Positions 47,033-56,170 are shown, numbered from the stretch's first letter. The stretch is DNA of 64,000 nt from Paenibacillus sp. FSL H8-0537 (GCF_038051995.1 NZ_CP150290.1:1103501-1167500), one strand, 5' to 3'. Translations and numbers: made by a program. The notes: generated by a model from the sequence alone, not told the origin.

Positions 47033-47482
47033 CTACGGCTCTACTTGTACGATTAAAGCTTTCGATGTTCCAACTGCTATACGAATCGTGTCACTTGTCG
47101 TCAGCTCTAGTGTCCCAAAAGGTCTGAAGGTGAACTCACTAATGTTATAAATATAATCGTATACAAACTTCCCTTGATTCACAAAAACAATTCGGCGTCT
47201 AACTTCCGTCTCTAGTCTTTTCAGATTGGTTTCAGCCCCGACAATTTTATCTATGGCTCCCCCATCATAGTAAGGATCTTCAAGGATGTAGGCTCTATCC
47301 CAAACAAATGGAGTGACATCAGAAAACGGAGTAGAACGGTTTTCGCCCTTTAGCTTCAACATATTTTGATTTATAATTTTTGTGTTTTCCGGAATGGTCT
47401 CAAAAGTAATGAGGAAAAATGCCAAAGCTGCTATAGCAATTATCAGGACTGCGGTTAGTGCTATAATTATTTTCTTTTTCAT
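47033..47482 (-). CDS. Membrane-anchored protein, duplicate 2
   Basis: A 149-residue paralogue of the previous gene with the same plan: basic start MKKKII, membrane helix about 4-24, then PENTKIINQNMLKL, PFVWDRAYILED and RRRIVFVNQGKFVYDY. The ATG at 47482 is chosen because the in-frame ATG at 47494 forms part of the ribosome site (GGAGGAG). The exported domain is better conserved than the membrane helix, which suggests that both copies are under selection. Function unknown. Confidence 0.8.
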   Translation of the reverse strand: MKKKIIIALTAVLIIAIAALAFFLITFETIPENTKIINQNMLKLKGENRSTPFSDVTPFVWDRAYILEDPYYDGGAIDKIVGAETNLKRLETEVRRRIVFVNQGKFVYDYIYNISEFTFRPFGTLELTTSDTIRIAVGTSKALIVQVEP

Positions 47483-47661
47483 ATACTCCTCCATTTGGGT
47501 ATTTGGTATTTAAGTGTAGTATATGATTGTGAAAATCGTTTAAAATATTTACATTAATTAATTTTAAAATAAATGTAAGTAATCATTTAACCGAAATAAT
47601 CATTTCGTTATTATCTATTTTTGTTTGTACTCTATTTGCTAAGTCTGTATTTGTGAAGCAG

Positions 47662-48037
47662 ACAGAACAGATAGCACAATAGCTTTTGTTAATAACTTTT
47701 CCTCAATTTTACTACTCCCCTTCCAAGTTATGATACTATTAAAAATTACCATAATATTAAATGGTGATCAATAGTTTTATTTTGAAAGATTTTAAATGGA
47801 ATAATTACATAAAAAGGTGTTATAGAAACAGAATATTGGTTTGAGTGATACAGTCTTATTCTTAAAAAACTCAAAATTAAAAAGGGGGAATTAGTTTTCA
47901 TATTAATTAAGTAGTGACGATTAAGCGCCTCGTTTTCGCTGTCAAATGCCGGCGAAAGGTGTAACTAATTTGTAACGCACTCCGTCTATGAATGCGATAA
48001 GATAAATCTATCAGCAGGGAATAGAAGGGTGAATCGG
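47662..48037. other. AT-rich intergenic region before the deacetylase
   Basis: No gene seen. It has several A+T-rich stretches and must hold the divergent promoters. I could not fix a -35/-10 pair. GAAGGG at 48026 is the ribosome site for the deacetylase ATG at 48038. Confidence 0.45.
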
Positions 48038-49153
48038 ATGAAGTATAACACACGAACTAGAGTTAGCAGCATGAAGACGCGCAAAAGAACAAAACGAAAA
48101 CTAGCAGTAGCAAGCTTTCTACTTGTGGCACTAGCCTTATGGCTTGGTGGCTGCGGGACTAAGGCTTCTTCGAGCCTTGAGGCGCTTATGCCAGGCAAAG
48201 AGGGAATCGCAAACATCCAGCAGGGAGCTTCATCCGAGGACACTATCCATATTAACCATCCGGCATTGTCGGAAGGGACAAACAGCGGTACGGACACGGC
48301 AAGTCACCCAGCGAGCACCGATGCTTCCCATTCCCCTCAGAAAGGAACGGATGGTGCATCCGGTTCGGCAAATGGTTCTAGTACCTCCGGTGCATCCGGT
48401 ACAAACGGTGGAACTGGCGGGAAAACACAAAGCGGAGGTTCCAAAATAGGAACGAGCGTAACGAACAGCACTTATACAAATAAACCTGCAAGCTCACCAA
48501 CACCAACAAGCAAGCCGGCTCCCACAGCAACGCCTTCGGCATCTCCGAAAGGAGAGAATGGTGCGAGCAAGCCGGATAAGGAGCAGAAGCTTGTCGCGTT
48601 AACCTTTGATGATGGACCGGATAGCCGTTATACACCAGCTATTTTGGATATCCTGAAAAAGAAGGGCGTTAAAGCGACTTTCTTCGTAGTCGGCGTTCAG
48701 GTGAAGAAGGACCCGGATGTGCTTAAGCGCATCGTGGACGAAGGCCATGAGATCGGCAATCATACGACCCATCATAAAGATTTGACGAAGCTGACCAAGA
48801 GCCAAATTTGGGAAGAAATCACCACAACGGATAAGTTGATTAAAGATGCAGTCGGCTTTACTCCCAACCTGGTGCGTGCACCATATGGAGCTGTGAACAG
48901 TACGGTTAAGCAGCTAATGAAGGAAAAAGGAAGAGAATTGGTAAGCTGGAATGTGGATACCCGTGACTGGGCTGGAACGTCTATAGCTGTGATGAAGCAG
49001 AACATTAGCGAGCATACGAAGCCGGGTGGTATAATATTGATGCATTCTTTTGGAGGCAAAGGTATTAAAAACACGGTAGACATGCTGCCAGACGTCATTG
49101 ATAGCTTGCATAAGAAGGGCTATACGTTCGTCACGATTGACGAAATGCCTTGA
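48038..49153 (+). CDS. Polysaccharide deacetylase lipoprotein (NodB/CE4)
   Basis: A 371-residue lipoprotein that would remove acetyl groups from peptidoglycan or another cell-wall glycan outside the membrane. The N-terminal basic stretch, membrane segment and lipobox LGGC (about residue 38) are followed by a Ser/Thr/Gly-rich linker of about 130 residues. The NodB domain then has the five motifs: LTFDDGPDSR, GNHTTHHKDL (metal His), VRAPYGAVN, DTRDWAGTS and IILMHSFGG. The ATG at 48038 has AGAAGGG upstream. It is followed 42 bases on by another lipoprotein gene on the same strand. Confidence 0.93.
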   Translation: MKYNTRTRVSSMKTRKRTKRKLAVASFLLVALALWLGGCGTKASSSLEALMPGKEGIANIQQGASSEDTIHINHPALSEGTNSGTDTASHPASTDASHSPQKGTDGASGSANGSSTSGASGTNGGTGGKTQSGGSKIGTSVTNSTYTNKPASSPTPTSKPAPTATPSASPKGENGASKPDKEQKLVALTFDDGPDSRYTPAILDILKKKGVKATFFVVGVQVKKDPDVLKRIVDEGHEIGNHTTHHKDLTKLTKSQIWEEITTTDKLIKDAVGFTPNLVRAPYGAVNSTVKQLMKEKGRELVSWNVDTRDWAGTSIAVMKQNISEHTKPGGIILMHSFGGKGIKNTVDMLPDVIDSLHKKGYTFVTIDEMP

Positions 49154-49195
49154 TTCCGGTCTGCTTTCGAACCGTAAGTAAGGGGGCTTAAGCGA

Positions 49196-50614
49196 TTGTT
49201 TATATCAAAAATAAGCGGGGCGCTGCTTGCAGCCGCCTTGCTTTGTTTATTAGCAACCGGCTGCCGCTATACAGCGGCTCCTGCGGATTTGCTTGAAAAG
49301 CCTACTATCGCCTCGGACAAGCAGGCGCTCGTTCAGGCCGTGCAGAAAGCTTTGCCGCCTCATGCGCAGCTGGCGCTTCCGATGCGCGATGACAAGCTTG
49401 GCGCCGTGCGTCTGCTCGATGTAGATGGCGACGGTGTAGACGAGGCGCTCGTTTCTTTTAACAATGAATACAACTCTCCTGAGCTGATGCTGCTCCGGTA
49501 TCGGGGCAACACCTGGAAGCCCTATTATACGATTCAGCAGCCTTTATCCATGCGAATGGACTGGATGAAGGTAAGCGACTTTGACAAGGATGGCAAGCTG
49601 GATCTGGCAGTCGGCTGGATTGGCTCCTATGATGGCTCCAATATGGTCGAGCTGTATTCGCTTGGAAAAACGCCAGTACGCAATGAGGATGGAAAGCTTG
49701 TGCTTGAGCCGGAGGATTCCCTGCCTTATTTGTATGCGGAAGCGGGCGATCTGAACGGAGATGGCAAGCTGGAGCTGGCGGTCGTCACGGGGGATTGGGC
49801 GAATCAGGAGGTACAGCTGCCGAACTATAAGCTGACGGTATATGAGTGGACAAAGGGCAAGTTTCATGCGCTGCAGCAGCTCGATCTTAGCAATGATGTC
49901 ATTAACTACGACCGGCTGTTGATTGGCAAAGTTTCCGAGCGGCAGACAGGTGTCGTATTGGAGGCTGCGGTAGGCGCCCATTCGATGTATACGTTTATGT
50001 ATGTGTGGGAGAAAGGTAAACTGCGGCCAGTTGCGTTATCCGAGCAGGGCGAGTATGAAAATGCGCTCGTGTCTGGAACGCCGACGCAAAATGAGGATAT
50101 TAACGGAGATGGCATAATCGAGCTATCTCGGCCCAAAGAGCCTGCAGGCTATCCGGATCTGCCTTATGCCGGAATGCTCTGGGTAAATGAGTGGCTGCAG
50201 TGGGATGGCGATAAGGCGTTTAAGCTGGTCAAGGAAGAGTATTCGAATTACAGCTACCAGATCAGCTTTACGATTCCGGATCAGTGGAAGGGCCGCTATA
50301 CGCTGAGAAGCCCGGACGTCGATCAAGAATATGGCGTCGTCACCTTTGAGTATTGGAATGAAGATACCGGCTACAAGTCTGAGCTGGGCACGTTATATGC
50401 TATTCCAGCAACCAAGTGGGGCAGTGTTCAGGAAGAGTGGAAGGAATCAGACCGCGCTTACAATGTCGTGCTCAACTATGCGGGCTTGGTGTACATTTAT
50501 GCGCAGCAGCTTACTCCTCCAGGGACGATGGATATCAGTGATCGCCAGCCGTTTTATGCGATGCAGCTGAACAAGGAGCAACTGCAGGAATTGCTGGTGC
50601 CGAAGCCGGACTAA
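49196..50614 (+). CDS. FG-GAP/VCBS-like lipoprotein
   Basis: A 472-residue lipoprotein starting at TTG 49196, with GGGGG about 10 bases before. The signal ends in LATGC (Cys near residue 23). Repeated Asp-rich loops, DVDGDGVDEALV, DFDKDGKLDLAV, DLNGDGKLELAV and DINGDGIIELS, are typical calcium-binding FG-GAP/VCBS blades of a beta-propeller. It probably binds a surface ligand. It overlaps the ORF around the response-regulator start, so the three genes up to 52802 form an operon; it may sense a signal for the two-component pair. Confidence 0.85.
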   Translation: MFISKISGALLAAALLCLLATGCRYTAAPADLLEKPTIASDKQALVQAVQKALPPHAQLALPMRDDKLGAVRLLDVDGDGVDEALVSFNNEYNSPELMLLRYRGNTWKPYYTIQQPLSMRMDWMKVSDFDKDGKLDLAVGWIGSYDGSNMVELYSLGKTPVRNEDGKLVLEPEDSLPYLYAEAGDLNGDGKLELAVVTGDWANQEVQLPNYKLTVYEWTKGKFHALQQLDLSNDVINYDRLLIGKVSERQTGVVLEAAVGAHSMYTFMYVWEKGKLRPVALSEQGEYENALVSGTPTQNEDINGDGIIELSRPKEPAGYPDLPYAGMLWVNEWLQWDGDKAFKLVKEEYSNYSYQISFTIPDQWKGRYTLRSPDVDQEYGVVTFEYWNEDTGYKSELGTLYAIPATKWGSVQEEWKESDRAYNVVLNYAGLVYIYAQQLTPPGTMDISDRQPFYAMQLNKEQLQELLVPKPD

Positions 50615-50634
50615 TGGAAAAAGTGGGTGGATCT

Positions 50635-51396
50635 ATGCGTATTTTGCTGCTGGAAGATGAAGAAGCGATTCGCGGCTTTGTCCGCATTAATTTAAAACGC
50701 AACGAGATGGAAGTGACGGAAGCAGGCGACGGTGAAACGGCGCTCGCTCTGGCTGATTCGGAGGGGCCGTTCGATATTGCGCTGCTTGATGTCATGCTGC
50801 CGACAATTAGCGGATTTGAAGTATGCGAGCAGCTGCGCAGCAAATTTCCGAGCATGGGCATTATTATGCTGACTGCGAAGTCGCAGGAAGAGGATAAAAT
50901 TCACGGGCTGGAGCTTGGAGCAGACGATTATGTGCAGAAGCCGTTCAGCCCCGGCGAGCTGATTGCCCGAATCAAGTCGCTCTACCGGAGAATGCAGCCG
51001 AGTGCTGCGCTGCTTCAGGCGGCGGCAGCCCAAGAGGCAGCGGCTGGTCTTATGACGCAGGCTGCACAAGCAGCACAAGCGGATGATGAGCTGAAAATTG
51101 GGCCATTCCGCCTGTCGGTATCAGCGCGCAAGCTTTGGAAAAACGATGAGGAAATTATTTTGACCCCAACCGAATGGACGCTGGTGCGGCTTTTAATGGA
51201 GCGGGAGGGCAAAAGTGTCAGCCGCGATGATATTTTGAGCGAGGTTTGGGGCCGTTATTATGTGGGCGACCTTAAGGTTGTTGACGTTAACATTAGGCGG
51301 GTGCGCCAAAAAATCGAAGACAATTCCTCTGAGCCTGCTTTCATCGAAACGGTGTGGGGCTTCGGCTACCGCTGGAGAAGGGGCAGCAGCGGATGA
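50635..51396 (+). CDS. OmpR/PhoB-family response regulator
   Basis: A 253-residue regulator. The receiver domain has the acidic pair LLLEDEE, the phosphate-accepting Asp52 in IALLDVML, and the switch Lys in YVQKPF. An unusual Ala/Gln-rich linker of about 40 residues (residues 120-160) leads to a winged helix (WTLVRLLMEREGKSVSRDDIL, VDVNIRRVRQKIED). The ATG at 50635 with GGTGG upstream is preferred over 50614. The stop overlaps the kinase start as ATGA, so the pair are coupled. Confidence 0.93.
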   Translation: MRILLLEDEEAIRGFVRINLKRNEMEVTEAGDGETALALADSEGPFDIALLDVMLPTISGFEVCEQLRSKFPSMGIIMLTAKSQEEDKIHGLELGADDYVQKPFSPGELIARIKSLYRRMQPSAALLQAAAAQEAAAGLMTQAAQAAQADDELKIGPFRLSVSARKLWKNDEEIILTPTEWTLVRLLMEREGKSVSRDDILSEVWGRYYVGDLKVVDVNIRRVRQKIEDNSSEPAFIETVWGFGYRWRRGSSG

Positions 51397-52802
51397 ACAG
51401 TCTCAAGACGAGAATCGTGTGGAGCTATTTGCTCCTGATTGCGCTCGTTGTCGTCGTGCTCGGTGGACTTTTTGCCACGCTGATTACCAACTATTATTAT
51501 GGCAGCGCACAAAGCTCGGTTAAACAGCGGGCTGTATCAGCCCTTGCCACGCATAATCGGACGATGGCCTCCCTGAAAATGCATGATCAAGCTGATTATA
51601 TGCTGCAATATATGGTGGAGGGCGATACGCGGCTCCAACTGCTTGATGTGTACGGAAAGGTGCGCATGGACTCGGACGGGCTGGTCGAAAATGTACAGTA
51701 CAACACGCTGGACGTGCAGGCCGCGATGAACGGGCAGACGGACATTTGGCAGGGCAATGATCCTTATTATAAGGAGCGGGTTACGTCAATTACGATACCG
51801 GTCTGGAACGATACGCATGTGGTATCTCTGCTGCGTTATTCGGCCTCCATCAGTGCCGTGGATGATATGGTTAGTCAACTGCTGCGCATGACGGCGTTTG
51901 TGGGGCTGGCGGTCATTTTGCTGTTCCTTGGGTTAAGCCTATGGCTGGCGCAGCGTATTGTCCGCCCCATTCGCGAGCTGACGCGTGCAGCGAGGTATAT
52001 GGCTGATGGCGATTGGACAAGGCGGGCGACGAAGCGAAGCAATGATGAAATTGGCCAGCTGGCGGAAACGTTCAACACGATGGTTGTGGAGCTGAATCAC
52101 CGCGAGAAGCTCAAAAATGATTTTATCTCCTCCATTTCCCATGAGCTGCGAACCCCGCTTACGTCGATCAGAGGCTGGAGCGAGACGTTGAAGGAAGGCG
52201 ACCCGGCCGACAATGAGGAAATGAAGCTGGGGCTGCAAATTATTAGCCACGAAACGCTGCGCCTGTCGGGGCTTGTAGAGGATTTGCTCGATTTCTCCAA
52301 GCTGTCGGCAGGAAGCATGGAGCTTCATGCCGAGCTGCTGGATCTCAACAGCCCGGTGAAAGAGACGGTCGCCCAGCTTGGTGTCCGGCAGGATCAGACA
52401 GGCGTAAAGCTGCTTGTGACGCTAGGCAAGTCACCAGTGATGGTGTATGCAGATGCGAACCGCTTGAAGCAGGTCATCATTAATTTGATTGACAATGCGT
52501 TCAAGTTCACGCCAGCAGGTGGCACGATTCGAGTATCGATCTCCATTACGCCTGACGAAGACTATGCGCTGCTGACCGTTGCCGATACCGGCTGCGGCAT
52601 CGAAGCCGAGGACATTCCCCATGTGACGGAGAAGTTCTATAAGGGAAATACAGGGCAGGGCGGAAGCGGGCTAGGGCTCGCGATCTGCAGGGAAATTACC
52701 GAGCTGCATGCTGGCGAGATGAAAATAGACAGCGAGCGTGGAGCTGGAACAGTGATTACGATCAAGCTGCCGATCAGCCATCAGGATAAACCAACAACTT
52801 AA
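51393..52802 (+). CDS. Membrane histidine kinase, partner of the regulator
   Basis: A 469-residue sensor kinase. Two membrane helices (about 8-32 and 168-190) enclose an extracytoplasmic sensor of about 130 residues, followed by HAMP, a HisKA with the phospho-accepting His250 in SISHELRTPLTS, and an HATPase with NLIDNAFKFTP, DTGCGI and GSGLGLAI. It acts on the regulator encoded before it. The stimulus is unknown; the lipoprotein upstream is a candidate partner. ATG 51393 is used, overlapping the previous stop. Confidence 0.94.
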   Translation: MNSLKTRIVWSYLLLIALVVVVLGGLFATLITNYYYGSAQSSVKQRAVSALATHNRTMASLKMHDQADYMLQYMVEGDTRLQLLDVYGKVRMDSDGLVENVQYNTLDVQAAMNGQTDIWQGNDPYYKERVTSITIPVWNDTHVVSLLRYSASISAVDDMVSQLLRMTAFVGLAVILLFLGLSLWLAQRIVRPIRELTRAARYMADGDWTRRATKRSNDEIGQLAETFNTMVVELNHREKLKNDFISSISHELRTPLTSIRGWSETLKEGDPADNEEMKLGLQIISHETLRLSGLVEDLLDFSKLSAGSMELHAELLDLNSPVKETVAQLGVRQDQTGVKLLVTLGKSPVMVYADANRLKQVIINLIDNAFKFTPAGGTIRVSISITPDEDYALLTVADTGCGIEAEDIPHVTEKFYKGNTGQGGSGLGLAICREITELHAGEMKIDSERGAGTVITIKLPISHQDKPTT

Positions 52803-52856
52803 CCTGTATGTATGAAGGCAGATGAATGTATGGCATATGCGCAGAGGAACGAAATC

Positions 52857-52876
52857 AGCCGCCCGAGAGGGCGGCT
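52857..52876. terminator. Shared terminator after the kinase and the small minus-strand gene
   Basis: AGCCGCCC-GAGA-GGGCGGCT is followed on the plus strand by AATTTTTATT. The stop of the small minus-strand gene lies in its right edge, so it may serve both sides. Confidence 0.85.
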
Positions 52877-52994
52877 AATTTTTATTGAACAGCAGATTGC
52901 GGTTGAAAAATACCCAGACGACAGCAACGACGACACCAAACGTAAGCATAACGGAAAGCCAGTGATCGGTAAGCCATACGATCCATGGAGGCAT
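52875..52994 (-). CDS. 39-residue membrane protein
   Basis: A small gene on the minus strand: ATG at 52994 with AAAGGAG about 10 bases upstream and a second GGAG nearer the start, and TAG at 52875. The product has a short amphipathic start (PPWIVWLTDHW), one membrane helix (VMLTFGVVVAVVWVFF) and a basic/polar end (NRNLLFNKN). Such small single-pass proteins are common near envelope genes. The strong ribosome site, membrane helix and terminator at its end support it. Function unknown. Confidence 0.6.
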   Translation of the reverse strand: MPPWIVWLTDHWLSVMLTFGVVVAVVWVFFNRNLLFNKN

Positions 52995-53163
52995 ATAAGC
53001 TCCACTCCTTTCTTGGCGGCATCATAAGCAGCCTATATAAGTTGAATCATGATTAGCGGCTTTAATTAATATGTCCGAAGCACTCCCGGGCCATCAAAAA
53101 AAGCTTTGCCTAATTGTGGTATAATTATAGGTGATGGTCATTTCATACTGGGAGGGATTTATA
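52995..53163. other. Gap with promoters for the flanking divergent genes
   Basis: No gene seen. A TATAAT at 53120-53125 is a likely -10 for the thioredoxin-fold gene; no clear -35 is found 17 bases before it. Confidence 0.4.
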
Positions 53164-53745
53164 ATGTCTTTCACTGTTCAGATTGGTCAGCAAGCACCGG
53201 ATTTCACGCTTCCGGCGACGGATGGCAAGAGCTATTCGCTGCAGGATTTTGCCGAAGCGGACACGCTGGTTGTATTTTTCACCTGTAATCATTGTCCTTA
53301 TGTCGTCGGATCGGACGAGCTCACGCGCAAGACTGCCATCAAGTTCAAGGAGAAGGGCGTTGCTTTCGTCGGCATTAATGCGAACAGCATCCATACGAAG
53401 CCGGATGATTCCTTTGAGCATATGGTGGAGCGAATGAATGAGCTGAAGTTCCCTTGGACGTATTTGCGCGATGATACGCAGGAGGTAGCGAAAGCTTATG
53501 GGGCGCTGCGTACGCCGCATTTTTATGTTTTTGATAAAGAGCGCAAGCTCGTTTATACGGGCCGGGGAGTTGACCAGCCGAGGGACGCAGGCAAAGTGAC
53601 GGTTTATGATTTGGAGCGCGCACTTACCGAGCATACGCTGGGCAAGGAGATTTCGGTGCCTTATACCAACCCGATTGGCTGCAACGTGAAGTGGGATGGA
53701 CAGGATGAGCACTGGATGCCGGTTGAAGCTTGCGATCTTGTATAA
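53164..53745 (+). CDS. Thioredoxin-fold (AhpC/TSA, TlpA-type) protein
   Basis: A 193-residue cytoplasmic protein with a thioredoxin fold. The start [16 protein letters not shown] is the AhpC/TSA lead. The redox motif is CNHC (about residues 42-45) in [32 protein letters not shown] completes the fold. It lacks a signal, so it works inside the cell. The ATG at 53164 is chosen because GGGAGG is 8 bases before; earlier starts are unlikely. It may be a peroxiredoxin-like reductase, but the substrate is unknown. Confidence 0.88.
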   Translation: MSFTVQIGQQAPDFTLPATDGKSYSLQDFAEADTLVVFFTCNHCPYVVGSDELTRKTAIKFKEKGVAFVGINANSIHTKPDDSFEHMVERMNELKFPWTYLRDDTQEVAKAYGALRTPHFYVFDKERKLVYTGRGVDQPRDAGKVTVYDLERALTEHTLGKEISVPYTNPIGCNVKWDGQDEHWMPVEACDLV

Positions 53746-53754
53746 AATAACGGA

Positions 53755-53783
53755 TTGACAGCGGCATCTGCGGGTGCTATTAT
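53755..53783 (+). promoter_or_regulatory. Strong sigma-A promoter of the hydrolase gene
   Basis: TTGACA at 53755-53760 and TATTAT at 53778-53783 with a 17-base spacer, 80 bases before the hydrolase ATG. Confidence 0.75.
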
Positions 53784-53862
53784 GACTTTAACAAATTCAA
53801 AGTATTCGGGTAGGAATTAATATAATTAAGACGCTGTATGGAAACGGCAGGAGGTTTTGGAC

Positions 53863-54684
53863 ATGGAGAAGCATCTGGTATTGCGCCATGAAGGCTTGGA
53901 GCTGGCAGCTACGCTGCATTATCCGACGGATGAGAAGAAGAACGACGACTGCAAACGGCAGGCGATCATTATTTGCCATGGATTTGTTGGCAGCCGCATC
54001 GGGGTGGACCGCTTGTTTGTGAAAGCAGCCCGCGCTCTTGCTGCCAAAGGCTCGTATGTGCTGCGCTTCGATTATGGCGGCTGCGGCGAGAGCAATGGCG
54101 ATTATGGCTCGCTCGGCTTCGACAGCATGGTCGATCAGACGCGCACAGCACTTGATTACATCACGAGCATGGAATGCGTAGATCCGCGCAAGATTGTATT
54201 GCTCGGTCATAGTCTGGGCGGAGCGGTATCGATTATGACAGCCGTTAAGGATAAACGGGTCAAGCGCCTTCTTTTATGGTCGCCAGTTGCTTATCCCTTC
54301 AATGACATTGTCCGAATTGTCGGCAGGAAGGGCTATGATGAAGCAGTCCAATCCGGCAGTGTTGATTATTCCGGCTTTACGCTGAAGCCCGCCTTCTTCG
54401 ACTCGCTGCTGGAGCATCAGCCTTTCCAGGCAGCTACGCGCTTCTCCGGCGACGTTCTGCTCGTCCATGGCACGAGTGATGAGCTTATACCGGTCGATTA
54501 CAGCTTCCTTTATCAGAAGGTATTCTGGACCCGCAGCGAGGGGCTGTGCGACAAGGAGATTATTTTTCAGGCGATGCATACGTATTCCAACCGCCAGCAT
54601 CAGGAGGAAGCGATTCGCATCAGCTCTGAATGGCTGGAGGGTCTGGATAAGAAGCAGCAGGAATGGCATCATTGGAGCATTTAA
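53863..54684 (+). CDS. Alpha/beta hydrolase
   Basis: A 273-residue cytoplasmic serine hydrolase. The oxyanion region IIICHGFVGSR, the nucleophile elbow GHSLGGAV (Ser near residue 114), the acid in LLVHGTSDELIPVDY, and a late His (AMHTYSN) give the triad. Length and layout match esterase or acyl-peptide-type hydrolases. The ATG at 53863 follows GGAGG by 8 bases. Substrate unknown. Confidence 0.88.
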   Translation: MEKHLVLRHEGLELAATLHYPTDEKKNDDCKRQAIIICHGFVGSRIGVDRLFVKAARALAAKGSYVLRFDYGGCGESNGDYGSLGFDSMVDQTRTALDYITSMECVDPRKIVLLGHSLGGAVSIMTAVKDKRVKRLLLWSPVAYPFNDIVRIVGRKGYDEAVQSGSVDYSGFTLKPAFFDSLLEHQPFQAATRFSGDVLLVHGTSDELIPVDYSFLYQKVFWTRSEGLCDKEIIFQAMHTYSNRQHQEEAIRISSEWLEGLDKKQQEWHHWSI

Positions 54685-54730
54685 ACTGGAAAAAAGGGAG
54701 TGCCGCTTACGGCGGCATCCGGCTTTATGG

Positions 54731-54775
54731 CAGGACCTGTTACGCGGGACTCACGCGTGAGCAGGTCCTGTTTTT
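54731..54775 (+). terminator. Terminator after the hydrolase gene
   Basis: CAGGACCTG at 54731-54739 pairs with CAGGTCCTG at 54762-54770, followed by TTTTT. The loop holds a second small hairpin (ACGCG with CGCGT). Confidence 0.85.
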
Positions 54776-54912
54776 GCTTAATCTGTTACTCCTTCTATCA
54801 TCCTGTGGTATAGTAGAAAGGTAGAAAAGGTAGCAAAGCTGCTTTTGCGAGCTTTTTGCTGCGTAAATTGTCATGTTATCTATCATGCTAGAGGATAGAT
54901 TTGAAATTATAA

Positions 54913-55009
54913 AAATATACGCATGTATAAGTTTCAACTTATAAATGCGTATATTTCTCGGATTGAAACGCGCCGCGCCTCAAAAGGATGGCCACAGCCG
55001 TTTCACCTT
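54913..55009 (+). repeat. Composite hairpin repeat, copy C
   Basis: An AT-rich hairpin with 20-base arms (54913-54932 and 54937-54956, one mismatch, TTCA loop) runs into TCTCGG. Then comes the module GAAACGCGCCGCGCC at 54965, AAAAGGATGGC, and AGCCGTTTCACCTT ending at 55009. It is closest to copy B at 32461. It sits in the leader of the DUF3048 gene. Confidence 0.75.
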
Positions 55010-55039
55010 GGATCATTCAGATAAAGGCGGGTATCATTC

Positions 55040-56098
55040 ATGAAATTGGGAAAAAGAATCGGTTTATCGTCCAGCATTCTGCTGCTGCTTGTGCTGCTTG
55101 CAGCTTGTGCGGGAGGCACTAAAGGGGAAGCGGTTCCAACCGCATCACCAGAGCCAAGCGCTTTGCCAAGCCCTAGCGTGTCACCGGAGGCATTGCCGTA
55201 TCAAGCACCACTAACGGGAGTTGGACGGCAGACAGAAGCCTTAGAGCGGCCGATTGCCGTCATGATCAACAACCTGAAGCCGGCTCGCCCGCAATCGGGA
55301 TTGTCGAATGCCGACGTCGTGTGGGAGGTGCTTGCCGAAGGCGGCATTACGAGGCTCGTTGCGCTGTTCCAAAGCACGGACGCCTTGACCGATTCGATTG
55401 GCCCGATTCGCAGCATTCGGCCTTATTTAATTAATATTGGCGAAAGCTACGGCGCTGTGCTAGCCCATGCGGGCGGCAGCAATGACGCATATGCGATTTT
55501 GCAGCAGCAGAAGAAGCCGTATTTGGATGAAATTTCGAATGCGGGCGCATACTTCTGGCGCAGCAAGGAGCGCAAGGCGCCGCATAATCTGTATTCCGAT
55601 CTGGAGAAGCTTCGTTCCGGAGCGGAGAAGAAAAATTACAAGCAGGATACAGCGGTGCCGGCCTATGTGTTTGCCGAGAACGGCGCAGCGGAGGCAACGA
55701 CGCCTGCGACGGCGGTCACGATTCATTTTACGCTGAAGGATTATAAGGTATCTTACGCCTATGATGAGGCGAGCAAGCTATATAAGCGTTCCATCAACGA
55801 TGAAGCGCATATTGATCTCAACAATAATGAGCAGCTAGCAGCAACCAATTTGGTTGTACTCGCTGCAAGCCATAAGACGCTGGACAATGAAGGCCGGCTC
55901 GCGGTCGATTTGCAATCGGGTGGAGATGCGATGCTGTTTCAGCAGGGCCGGATGACGGAGGCGTCATGGGTACGGGCGCCGGACCATATGATTCGGATCG
56001 TGAAGGATGGCAAGGAGCTTGCTCTGGTGCCGGGCAAAACCTTTTTCCACATCGTCCCGAATACAAAAACGATTGCCGATCATCTGATGTATGGGTAA
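55040..56098 (+). CDS. DUF3048 (YerB-like) lipoprotein
   Basis: A 352-residue lipoprotein. The signal ends in the lipobox LLAAC (Cys near residue 23), followed by a Pro/Ser/Ala linker. The domain starts RPIAVMINNLKPARPQSGLSNADVVWEV, the DUF3048 signature, and EGGITRLVALFQS follows. YerB-type proteins lie on the outer face of the membrane; their role is not settled. AAAGGCGGG precedes the ATG. The gene lies behind repeat copy C. Confidence 0.9.
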   Translation: MKLGKRIGLSSSILLLLVLLAACAGGTKGEAVPTASPEPSALPSPSVSPEALPYQAPLTGVGRQTEALERPIAVMINNLKPARPQSGLSNADVVWEVLAEGGITRLVALFQSTDALTDSIGPIRSIRPYLINIGESYGAVLAHAGGSNDAYAILQQQKKPYLDEISNAGAYFWRSKERKAPHNLYSDLEKLRSGAEKKNYKQDTAVPAYVFAENGAAEATTPATAVTIHFTLKDYKVSYAYDEASKLYKRSINDEAHIDLNNNEQLAATNLVVLAASHKTLDNEGRLAVDLQSGGDAMLFQQGRMTEASWVRAPDHMIRIVKDGKELALVPGKTFFHIVPNTKTIADHLMYG

Positions 56099-56170
56099 AA
56101 TAAGCGCGGTTCGGAAACACTTTTAGCAGGTGAAGAGTGCTTTCCGCGTCCGCAATAATAGCTAGCTATG

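Larger units (their letters stand above)
46192..47661. repeat. Tandem duplication unit downstream of purD
   Basis: Two units of about 660 and 790 bases: GTGTAAG-led spacer (46192 and 46868), GGTATGATT hairpin (46249 and 46925), paralogous minus-strand gene, and a closing CTATTTGCTAAGTCTGT (46826 and 47632). The start of unit 2 keeps a trace of the DNA at the purD stop, so the break was probably inside or at the end of purD. Confidence 0.7.
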
